Assembly: GCA_017961175.1 (NCBI GenBank)
Contig: JAGCXV010000081.1
Coordinates: 1 to 40,625, forward strand
DNA: 40,625 nt
Direction of reading: 5' to 3'
From: Bacteroidales bacterium
Lineage (GTDB): Bacteria; Bacteroidota; Bacteroidia; Bacteroidales; UBA932
This document shows positions 7,235-12,953 of the stretch, in pieces. The first letter of the stretch is position 1. Each line of letters starts with the position of its first letter. Under the pieces are notes generated by a model. That model was not told the DNA's origin. It saw nothing but the letters and a program-made list of their open reading frames with translations, and did not search any database. The position numbers and the translations under genes were made by a program.

Positions 7235-8266
7235 ATGAAAACAATTTTCAATTTAGACAAGGTAAAGGTTTGTTTGCTCCAACCTGAGAATTTTTATGAT
7301 AGATTATACAACCAATATCATGAAAGCCCTTCAAAGATAATTCAGTACAATGGTTTCTATCTTGATTTTGGACAAGACGAAAATGTAAATGATAAGGACA
7401 TAACAGCGAAATTGTTTCTCATAGATAAGCCACCTGTGGAATTAGGTTCATTTGTTTTCAATAAGTCGCAAAAGTATGGGAGTAAGTGTTTTTTCTCATT
7501 TGACACAAAGTCATTATATCAAGTTGCAGGATATGCTCCAACTCAGAAGAAAAAGGTAAAGAAATACAATTATTTCAATTATCCAATACAAGTGTTTAGT
7601 GATTTAGGACTGATTTTCAACAATATAACTTACCTTGAAATTGCCTGTGATACCGAAGCAAGTGTAATCAGAAAAATCCAATATGCTGTTTCTCAACCTG
7701 ATATATTTGATATGGTATTACTATGGAAAAAAGTCAGAAATCCCGAAGAAATCCTTGAAGGTTTCTATGAATTCTATCAGAGAAGCCGAATAAGGAAAGC
7801 CCCACGCCCTACCCTATACATACATTCAACCAAAATGGAAGCAGGGAACAAAAACGAACTCAAATGCTATGACAAGGCAAGGGAACTCGCACAATCAAGG
7901 GAAGACAAGGCGGTTTTAACGAAGGTATGGAACGAAATGGGAGATAGAATTCAGCGATTAGAAATCGCAGTTGAAAACAAGCAAATAAAGCGGTTTTTCA
8001 GCGAAATAAGCAAGGTTTATCCTAATAGGTGGATATATTCAAGCAAGGAAGATTATAATGAAGCAATAGAGCATTTCTTTTTTGATTTAGGCATGGACGA
8101 GAAATTAAGGGCTGAAATGTTTCTGTATTTCAGTAATCACCTATTGCATTTCAAATTGAGAGACAACAAGAAAACACAATTATCAGTATTAGATTTAGCC
8201 ATTAACCCAATGTCCTTATTTAAGAGCATTGCAGAAAAGAAGAAAAATCGCGGAAAACGACAATAA
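7235..8266 (+). CDS. Rolling-circle-type replication initiation protein (Rep_trans-like)
   Basis: A 343-residue protein. The middle contains PTLYIHSTKMEAGNK, KCYDKARELAQS and DRIQRLEIAVENK, which fit the order seen in Rep_trans-type initiators and filamentous phage replication proteins: a strand with TxYxxS, then the YDK element, then an R-x-E strand. The N-terminal half (for example FFSFDTKSLYQVAG, ITYLEIACDTE) resembles the first beta sheet with the IDLxxD-type strand. The C-terminus is basic (KKKNRGKRQ). Such proteins nick a double-strand origin and start rolling-circle replication, so this element may replicate after excision. The match is from motif reading only and I cannot place the catalytic Tyr with certainty. 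A weak hairpin follows the gene. Confidence 0.62.
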   Translation: MKTIFNLDKVKVCLLQPENFYDRLYNQYHESPSKIIQYNGFYLDFGQDENVNDKDITAKLFLIDKPPVELGSFVFNKSQKYGSKCFFSFDTKSLYQVAGYAPTQKKKVKKYNYFNYPIQVFSDLGLIFNNITYLEIACDTEASVIRKIQYAVSQPDIFDMVLLWKKVRNPEEILEGFYEFYQRSRIRKAPRPTLYIHSTKMEAGNKNELKCYDKARELAQSREDKAVLTKVWNEMGDRIQRLEIAVENKQIKRFFSEISKVYPNRWIYSSKEDYNEAIEHFFFDLGMDEKLRAEMFLYFSNHLLHFKLRDNKKTQLSVLDLAINPMSLFKSIAEKKKNRGKRQ

Positions 8267-8290
8267 TCAACTATCTTTGTTAGTATGAAG

Positions 8291-8301
8291 GCAACTATTG
8301 A
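8291..8301 (+). repeat. Extra copy of the attachment core
   Basis: GCAACTATTGA is identical to the first 11 bases of attR (8429-8439) and lies 138 bases before it, on the other side of the right arm-type repeats. It could be a remnant of an earlier att site or a second crossover site. Confidence 0.5.
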
Positions 8302-8321
8302 GAGCAGATTATCGCAGGTTT

Positions 8322-8349
8322 CCATTTTAGGGAAAATGGGAAAGTTTTT
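8322..8349 (+). terminator. Possible terminator after the Rep gene
   Basis: CCATTTT, AGGG, AAAATGG (8322-8339) is a 7-bp stem followed by GGAAAGTTTTT. The T-run is displaced, so it is a weak candidate. Confidence 0.4.
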
Positions 8350-8351
8350 GC

Positions 8352-8376
8352 GTTTTGCTCCCCATTTTTGCCCCCT
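8352..8376 (+). repeat. Right pair of 13-bp arm-type repeats
   Basis: GTTTTGCTCCCCA (8352-8364) and ATTTTTGCCCCCT (8364-8376), same orientation as the left pair at 4189-4215 but with the two variants in swapped order. A partial third copy, GTTTTTGCG, precedes them at 8344. Confidence 0.6.
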
Positions 8377-8428
8377 TAACGAAAACCTAAAAATTAGTTT
8401 ATTGATTATCAATAAGATATAATCAGCA

Positions 8429-8458
8429 GCAACTATTGAATGGGAATGATGGCCACCT
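8429..8458 (+). repeat. attR, right attachment repeat with the displaced guaA tail
   Basis: GCAACTATTGAATGGGAATG and the following bases encode Ala-Thr-Ile-Glu-Trp-Glu-stop in the guaA frame and end in GGCCACCT. It is probably the original chromosomal end of guaA, cut off by the insertion. Confidence 0.82.
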
Positions 8459-8469
8459 GTTTATAAGTC

Positions 8470-9171
8470 CTAGAAAATAAAGCCGATAGACATGTAGGTA
8501 AGTTTAGGACCGTACTCTTTCTGGAAGAGGGAGTGCGGAGCAAACTTTACATAGAAGTCTACATCCTCGAAACCGAAGGTTATCCTGTACTCAGGAGTGA
8601 ACTTCTGGGTCTTGAAATGTCTGTGCTTGATCTTTTTCTTGTCTCCGTCTATCTTGTACTTGGATACGCTCTTTGCTCCGAAGTTGTAGTTGCCGATCAC
8701 GTCAAGACCGATGTTGAACTGGTCTGAAACCTTGAACTTGTAGCCAAGGGAAGCGTTCAGGCTGTAAACATCCAATCTGGATTTTCTCTTGCGGTTGCCA
8801 TAAGCCTCTGCAGGGAACGGTTCAAGGAGATAATAACCGGCAACATTGCTTATGATTGATTTGTGGCGGGTCTTGAAGAACCTGTCTGCCAGTCCCATCG
8901 AGAATGAAACATTCTGTCCGACAACCGGAGTGTATGAAAGTTCAAACACATTGACACCCAGCTCATAGGAGCCAAAGTGCTTTGCCCCCAATCCGTCCGG
9001 CTGGCTGATTGGAGACACCAGTCCGAAATTAAGGCTGTTAAGGAAAAATACGTTGAATCCTTCCTCTTCCAGAACACTTTCATTTATAGGGCTCACTTCC
9101 ACATTCACATCCTGAGCCCTTAGGCCTGCAAAGGCCAGAACCGCCATTAGCGTCAAAAACAGTTTTTTCAT
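8470..9171 (-). CDS. Outer-membrane beta-barrel protein
   Basis: A 233-residue protein with a signal peptide (MKKLFLTLMAVLAFAGLRA, then Gln). The rest consists of alternating-residue strands with aromatic girdles (for example SYELGVNVFELSYTPVVG, LDVYSLNASLGYKFKV, FNIGLDVIGNYNF) and ends in TYMSIGFIF, a terminal Phe as expected for a BAM substrate. This suggests a small barrel of 8-10 strands of the Bacteroidota OMP-beta-barrel kind. Substrate and role are unknown. A basic loop (KIDGDKKKIKHRHFK) is present. In the ancestral order it was the gene downstream of guaA, converging on it, before the element was inserted. Confidence 0.8.
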   Translation of the reverse strand: MKKLFLTLMAVLAFAGLRAQDVNVEVSPINESVLEEEGFNVFFLNSLNFGLVSPISQPDGLGAKHFGSYELGVNVFELSYTPVVGQNVSFSMGLADRFFKTRHKSIISNVAGYYLLEPFPAEAYGNRKRKSRLDVYSLNASLGYKFKVSDQFNIGLDVIGNYNFGAKSVSKYKIDGDKKKIKHRHFKTQKFTPEYRITFGFEDVDFYVKFAPHSLFQKEYGPKLTYMSIGFIF

Positions 9172-9193
9172 GATAAGAACAATTTATACGTGA

Positions 9194-9201
9194 CAAAAAT
9201 A
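9194..9201 (-). promoter_or_regulatory. -7 element of the beta-barrel gene promoter
   Basis: TATTTTTG on the minus strand, 22 bases before the ATG; a CTTG lies about 21 bases further upstream. Confidence 0.5.
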
Positions 9202-9234
9202 TAAAAAAGGAGACGGATATTTCAAGTAAATAAA

Positions 9235-9265
9235 CTTGGGTTCTTGATACGATTACTTACCTTTG
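9235..9265 (+). promoter_or_regulatory. Promoter of the PhzF-like gene
   Basis: CTTG (9235-9238), 19 bases, TACCTTTG (9258-9265). Transcription should start near 9270, which excludes the upstream ATG at 9244 and supports the start at 9283. Confidence 0.7.
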
Positions 9266-9282
9266 AGGAAATAATATTGAAG

Positions 9283-10080
9283 ATGTATTTCGTAAATGCT
9301 TTTGCAGAAGACGGATTCCTGGGCAATCCGGCAGCGGTCTGCATCGTGGACAGATGGCCATCCGATGCTGATATGCAGCATATTGCAAAGGAGAACAACC
9401 TGTCTGAAACGGCATTCTGCCTTTGCCTCGGCGATGACCGCCTGAACCCTGAATTCCACATCCGCTGGTTTACTCCCGGATGCGAAGTGGACCTTTGCGG
9501 CCATGCAACCCTCGCAACTTCCTTCATACTTTTCAAACATTACTTCAAGGATGCCGAGGTACTTCACTTCCAAAGCAGGAGCGGAGACCTCCATGTAAGA
9601 AAGACAGAAGACTTCATAATCCTTATGGACTTCCCTCTGTATGGTGTGGAAAAAGTAACGGACCCGGATGAACTAGAAGCGGTGAATTATGCACTTAGGC
9701 CTCTGTTCCCGAAAGAAATATATCGAGGAATAGACTATATGGCTGTATTTGAGACAGCTGAAGAGGTAAAGAGTTTCCGTCCCGACTATGAAAAGATAAA
9801 AACTGTTCCGGGGGATTTCAACCTGCTTATAACCGCTCCCGGAAACGGAAAATATGACTTTGTATCGCGATGCTTCTTCCCTAAGGAAGCCATTGACGAA
9901 GACCCTGTGACAGGCTCCGCACATTGCACACTCGGACCATTTTGGGCAAGAGTTCTCGGCAAACAAGAACTCACGGCATATCAAGCTTCCACACGAGGCG
10001 GAATCCTTCATTTAAAGATACAGGAAGAACGGGTTACCGTCGGCGGAAAAGCTAATGAAATCATTCCTGATAATCAGTGA
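9283..10080 (+). CDS. PhzF family isomerase
   Basis: A 265-residue member of the PhzF/diaminopimelate-epimerase fold family. The family marks are present: GFLGNPAAVC at the N-terminus, the catalytic Glu in NNLSETAFC, GCEVDLCGHATLA, and in the second half DPVTGSAHCTLGPFW. PhzF of Pseudomonas isomerises an intermediate of phenazine synthesis, but most homologues outside that pathway have unknown substrates, so no phenazine pathway is implied; no other phz gene is here. The start MYFVNAFAEDGF is set by the promoter at 9235-9265 and by homology of the first strand. The stop is only 10 bases from the inverted repeat of the cassette at 10091, and the two are convergent. Confidence 0.9.
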   Translation: MYFVNAFAEDGFLGNPAAVCIVDRWPSDADMQHIAKENNLSETAFCLCLGDDRLNPEFHIRWFTPGCEVDLCGHATLATSFILFKHYFKDAEVLHFQSRSGDLHVRKTEDFIILMDFPLYGVEKVTDPDELEAVNYALRPLFPKEIYRGIDYMAVFETAEEVKSFRPDYEKIKTVPGDFNLLITAPGNGKYDFVSRCFFPKEAIDEDPVTGSAHCTLGPFWARVLGKQELTAYQASTRGGILHLKIQEERVTVGGKANEIIPDNQ

Positions 10081-10090
10081 CTTAAATAAA

Positions 10091-10353
10091 AACCGAGGGG
10101 ATAGAGCAGTGCGCCTTTCGGCTAAGGCGTTGTCCCTTCTACCTTAGATTCCTCTTATCATTCGGTAGTGGCTAACGACCTTTTCGATTCGGCCATTTCG
10201 GACGCGATAGTACGCTCTTACTTTGACCTTTCTCGCAACATCCACTCTAATGGAGATGCGAACCAACTTCGGTCTTGTTCTCATGTTGTTAAGGGTTTAT
10301 AATAGATAGCTGTAGAACAACAGGCCTCCTTGTTTCAGTACCTCCCCTCGGTT
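10091..10353 (-). mobile_element. Cassette A: 263-bp inverted-repeat unit with a small basic ORF
   Basis: Perfect 11-bp ends, AACCGAGGGGA (10091-10101) and TCCCCTCGGTT (10343-10353). On the minus strand it begins AACCGAGGGGAGGT and ends CTATCCCCTCGGTT, exactly as cassette B at 23193-23450. It carries the 46-residue ORF at 10144-10284 and, after the ORF, a hairpin CGCCTT-AGCCGA-AAGGCG (10111-10128). No target duplication is visible. No transposase is encoded, so movement, if any, would be in trans. I do not recognise the family. Confidence 0.75.
10144..10284 (-). CDS. Small basic protein, homologue of the one at 23252
   Basis: A 46-residue ORF, ATG at 10282-10284, stop TAA at 10144-10146. It starts MRTRPKLVRISIRVD and continues with RNGRIEKVVSHYRM. 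Aligned without gaps over 35 residues with the ORF at 23252-23389 about 20 residues are identical, including ISIR, VKV, RNG, EKV and HYR. Conserved residues often use different codons (AGA/AGG, AAT/AAC, GAA/GAG, CAC/CAT, CGA/CGC), the pattern expected for a translated gene under selection. Arg and Lys are very frequent and there is no hydrophobic segment, so nucleic-acid binding is the natural guess. There is no Shine-Dalgarno, as is usual in this phylum. Function unknown. Confidence 0.75.
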   Translation of the reverse strand: MRTRPKLVRISIRVDVARKVKVRAYYRVRNGRIEKVVSHYRMIRGI

Positions 10354-10360
10354 ATGTATC

Positions 10361-10436
10361 AAAAAAAAAACACACAGATACCCTTTAGAGGATTGATATC
10401 TGTGTGTCTTCTCTTGCTATCGTCACCCTTAACGAT
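10361..10436 (-). ncRNA. Leader RNA of cassette A with terminator-like hairpin
   Basis: From the predicted start after TATATTTG (10441-10448) the transcript folds a first hairpin (arms 10417-10425 and 10430-10438, one G-U pair, loop AGGG) and a second hairpin of 11 bp (arms 10370-10380 and 10397-10407) followed by ten U residues. This would end a short RNA of about 75 nt, or act as an attenuator in front of cassette A, whose inverted repeat begins 8 bases later. The 5' part GUUAAGGGU is complementary to ACCCUUAAC just before the small ORF (10288-10296). Confidence 0.55.
10370..10407 (-). terminator. Terminator-like hairpin before cassette A
   Basis: The stem ACACACAGATA with TATCTGTGTGT (11 bp) is followed on the minus strand by a run of ten T. 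It is a strong terminator for minus-strand transcription. It lies between the promoter at 10441 and the small ORF, which would need readthrough. Confidence 0.75.
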
Positions 10437-10440
10437 AGTG

Positions 10441-10470
10441 CAAATATATAAAAACTTTCTAAAATTCAAG
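10441..10470 (-). promoter_or_regulatory. Promoter of the cassette A leader
   Basis: Minus strand CTTG (10467-10470), 18 bases, TATATTTG (10441-10448), immediately downstream of the xerD stop. It parallels the promoter at 23086-23116 of cassette B. Confidence 0.6.
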
Positions 10471-10493
10471 GAATAACGAAGAAAAAATGAAGC

Positions 10494-11453
10494 CTATCGT
10501 TGAGGATGGTGATCAAGGATGTTCTTCATCCACTGTTTAGACGAGACGTGGGTGTAGATTTCTGTGGTAAGGATGCTCTCGTGGCCCAGCATATCCTGCA
10601 CGGCACGAAGGTCTGCACCGTTCTCAACCAGGTGAGTGGCAAAGGAATGGCGGAATGTGTGAGGATGCACGTCTTTCTTTATTCCGGCAAGTTCCGCCTG
10701 CTTCTTGACAATGGTAAAAACCATAACCCTGGTCATTTTTCCGCCTCTTCTGTTAAGGAACAGTGTCTCGTCCGATTCAGAAAGTTTTGTCTTGTTCTTG
10801 CTCTTGCCAAGAGACGGTGTTGCAGAACCTGAATTCTTGGCCTTTTGCAGGCATTCCCAACGGGACGGGATATAGTTCTGTACTGCAGAGATGGCGAATT
10901 CCCCTATCGGAACAAGGCGCTGCTTGTTGCCCTTGCCGATAATCCTCACGAATTGTTCCTTGAAGAAAACATCTGATATTCTGAGGTTTATAAGCTCACT
11001 GACTCTGAGGCCGCAACTGTAGAGCATCTCCAGCATAGCACGGTTCCTGAGACCTTCATAAGTAGAGAGGTTGCAGGTCTTGAGTATCTGGTCCACTTCC
11101 TCTACCGAAAGCACATCCGGGAGGCGTCGGGTAATCTTTGGAGTGTCTATGGTTTCCAGAGGATTGCCTTCAAATCCGTACTCGACCTTGAGGAACCTGT
11201 AAAGAGCCTTGAGGGCGCTCAGCATTCGGCTCTGGCTCCTTGGGGAAGAGGCTGTGGAAAACTTTTCAGAGATGAAGGATTCTACATCTTCTCCGGATGC
11301 GGCATCAAAAGACTTTTTACCATGCTCCTTGAGCCAGTCTGCAAATATGCTTATGTCTGAGCAATAGGAAGATATGGTATTCTTGCTCAGACTCCGCTCC
11401 AGACGCAGATGGTCTGCGAATTCCTTGATATGCCTTTGGAAATTATCTGCCAT
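10494..11453 (-). CDS. xerD: Tyrosine recombinase XerD
   Basis: A 319-residue chromosome dimer resolution recombinase. The N-terminal SAM-like domain (residues 5-95) precedes a catalytic domain with all active residues: Arg150 (CGLRVSEL), Lys174 (GKGNKQR), His265 and Arg268 (HTFRHS), His291 (GHESI) and the nucleophile Tyr300 (TTEIYTHV). It is about 20 residues longer than usual because of a Ser/Lys-rich insertion around 203-226 (KAKNSGSATPSLGKSKNK) between the Lys strand and the HxxR helix. It overlaps nth by 11 bases and so is translated with it. XerC and XerD are hard to separate by eye; XerD is favoured by the sequence style and by nth linkage. It is a housekeeping gene, not an element integrase. 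Confidence 0.88.
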   Translation of the reverse strand: MADNFQRHIKEFADHLRLERSLSKNTISSYCSDISIFADWLKEHGKKSFDAASGEDVESFISEKFSTASSPRSQSRMLSALKALYRFLKVEYGFEGNPLETIDTPKITRRLPDVLSVEEVDQILKTCNLSTYEGLRNRAMLEMLYSCGLRVSELINLRISDVFFKEQFVRIIGKGNKQRLVPIGEFAISAVQNYIPSRWECLQKAKNSGSATPSLGKSKNKTKLSESDETLFLNRRGGKMTRVMVFTIVKKQAELAGIKKDVHPHTFRHSFATHLVENGADLRAVQDMLGHESILTTEIYTHVSSKQWMKNILDHHPQR

Positions 11454-12111
11454 CGCTGAGTTTGCTGCCTTCCATCAGTTTTGGGCAAAGATGGTTTATT
11501 CCGCAATTGGTGCAGTCCGGTTTCTGGGCCTTGCAGACATATCGTCCGTGCAGGATCAGCCAGTGATGGGCCCTTGCGCGGTCTTCTTTATCAATCAGTT
11601 TTTCGAGATCCAGTTCAACCTCGTAAGGAGTTTTTCCCGTGGACAGCCCCAGGCGGTGGGCAACCCTGAAAACGTGGGTGTCCACGGCTATGACAGGCTC
11701 GTTGAAGCAGATGGAAGCCACCACGTTAGCGGTTTTGCGGCCTACGCCCGGAAGAGTCATGAGGTCAGTGATGTTGTCAGGAACTTTTCCGTTAAAATCG
11801 TTGAGGAGTTTCCGGCTCATTTTCAGAAGATGGTCCGCCTTGCTGTTAGGGTATGAGACTGACTTTATATAAGTGTAGATTTCTTCTTTCGTGGCCTTGG
11901 CCATGGCCTCGGCGGTAGGATATGCTTTCAGTAGTGGAGGAGTCACAAGATTTACCCTCTTGTCCGTGCATTGTGCGCTGAGAATTACCGCAACGATGAG
12001 TTCAAAGGGGTTGGTGAAATGAAGTTCGCTCTCCTCTCCCCTGGCGTTTTCCTTGAACCACTCCACAATCTTTTTCCGGAGTGCTGTGCCGCTGGCCTGT
12101 CCCTTTCCCAT
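11443..12111 (-). CDS. nth: Endonuclease III, base excision repair glycosylase
   Basis: A 222-residue DNA glycosylase/AP lyase that removes oxidised pyrimidines. The helix-hairpin-helix LPGVGRKTANVV carries the catalytic Lys126; the catalytic Asp is Asp144 in AVDTHVFRV. The [4Fe-4S] cluster ligands are Cys193, Cys200, Cys203 and Cys209 with the exact C-x6-C-x2-C-x5-C spacing. The length is typical. The gene lies 18 bases after ftsE and overlaps xerD by 11 bases, so the three form one minus-strand operon. The start MGKGQASGTALRKK is the first ATG after ftsE. Confidence 0.95.
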   Translation of the reverse strand: MGKGQASGTALRKKIVEWFKENARGEESELHFTNPFELIVAVILSAQCTDKRVNLVTPPLLKAYPTAEAMAKATKEEIYTYIKSVSYPNSKADHLLKMSRKLLNDFNGKVPDNITDLMTLPGVGRKTANVVASICFNEPVIAVDTHVFRVAHRLGLSTGKTPYEVELDLEKLIDKEDRARAHHWLILHGRYVCKAQKPDCTNCGINHLCPKLMEGSKLSDGR

Positions 12112-12129
12112 AAAATATAGAATCGTTTG

Positions 12130-12882
12130 TTAATCAGGCATATCCTCAGATGCTCCGGTCGGAGAGATTTCCTCGGTGACCTCTTTCAGACGGCCTTCGC
12201 TGCAAAGGAGAACCCTGCCCGGATACCTGTCTATTATGGTGCGGTTGTGAGTAACGATGATGATTGCCGGCCTGTACTGGTGATGGATCTTCATCATAAG
12301 GGTCATGATGCCGTCTGCGGTCTCGGCATCCAGATTTCCGGTAGGCTCGTCTGCAAGGACTACGTCAGGATTGTTCAGAAGCGCCCTTGCAATGGCAACT
12401 CTCTGCTGCTCCCCGCCGCTGAGCTGATGTGGCATCTTGTGAGCCTTTGTCTTAAGGTCCACCATATCAAGTACCTGGGAACATCTTTCCCTCATCTTTT
12501 TGTCATCGTTCCAGCCGGTAGCGTTAAGCACAAACATCAGGTTATCCTCCACTGTACGGTCGGTCAGAAGCTGGAAATCCTGGAAAACCACACCGAGATT
12601 TCGCCTGAGGAAAGGAATCTGGCGGCTCTTGATGGTGGCAAGGTCATAGTCCCCCACCCTTGCCTTGCCCTTTGCCAGCGGCAATTCCGCATCCAGAGTC
12701 TTGAGGATGGAGCTCTTTCCGCTGCCCACCTTCCCGACCAGATAGACAAGGTCTCCGCGGCTTACCTTGAAGCTCACGTCAGAGAGTATAAGGTTGCCGT
12801 CGTTGACTATGTCAACGCCCTCCAGAAATACCAGAGGAAGGGCATTTGACGTGACAAATCCGTTTCCTTGTGTTTGTGGCAT
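12130..12882 (-). CDS. ftsE: ABC transporter ATPase, FtsE-like
   Basis: A 250-residue ATP-binding protein with Walker [10 protein letters not shown] (about 50-58), Q-loop VVFQDFQLL, signature [15 protein letters not shown], Walker [13 protein letters not shown] and the H-loop IVTHNRT. The sequence between these motifs is that of the FtsE/LolD group; in Bacteroidota this ATPase acts with FtsX at the division septum to activate cell-wall hydrolysis. ftsX is not in the window, so a LolD-like role is an alternative. The ATG at 12880-12882 ([10 protein letters not shown]) is preferred because an upstream ATG at 12910 lies inside the TAACTTTG promoter element. A 14-residue linker precedes the ABC domain, and the C-terminal tail is acidic. 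Confidence 0.85.
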   Translation of the reverse strand: MPQTQGNGFVTSNALPLVFLEGVDIVNDGNLILSDVSFKVSRGDLVYLVGKVGSGKSSILKTLDAELPLAKGKARVGDYDLATIKSRQIPFLRRNLGVVFQDFQLLTDRTVEDNLMFVLNATGWNDDKKMRERCSQVLDMVDLKTKAHKMPHQLSGGEQQRVAIARALLNNPDVVLADEPTGNLDAETADGIMTLMMKIHHQYRPAIIIVTHNRTIIDRYPGRVLLCSEGRLKEVTEEISPTGASEDMPD

Positions 12883-12909
12883 AATTTTCTCAGCAAAAAA
12901 TGATTTGTA

Positions 12910-12917
12910 CAAAGTTA
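12910..12917 (-). promoter_or_regulatory. -7 element of the ftsE-nth-xerD operon
   Basis: TAACTTTG on the minus strand, 27 bases before the ATG at 12882. No matching -33 motif at 19 bases. It overlaps the alternative ATG at 12910-12912 and so rules that start out. Confidence 0.45.
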
Positions 12918-12953
12918 ATATTTTTTACTTTTATAAATTGGATTTCCAGTTTT

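Larger units (their letters stand above)
4046..8458 (+). mobile_element. 4.4 kb integrative element in the 3' end of guaA
   Basis: The segment is bounded by imperfect direct repeats of the guaA tail (25 of 30 bases match) and is visibly richer in A and T than the genes on both sides. It holds a tyrosine integrase next to the guaA-side end, a small basic protein, a secreted protein and a Rep-like protein, with tandem 13-bp repeats near both ends. No relaxase, capsid, coat or secretion genes are present, so it looks like a minimal integrative plasmid or a satellite that depends on a helper. guaA is known as an integration hotspot for genomic islands in several phyla. The boundaries rest on the repeat comparison; the precise crossover point inside the repeat cannot be fixed here. 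Confidence 0.88.

Noticed and set aside
8285..8422. A 45-codon ORF starting MKATIESRL just after the Rep gene
   Set aside because: It runs through the hairpin and arm-type repeats, has no homologue in the window, and its TATCTTTG element leaves no room for a leader; the region is better explained as attachment DNA.
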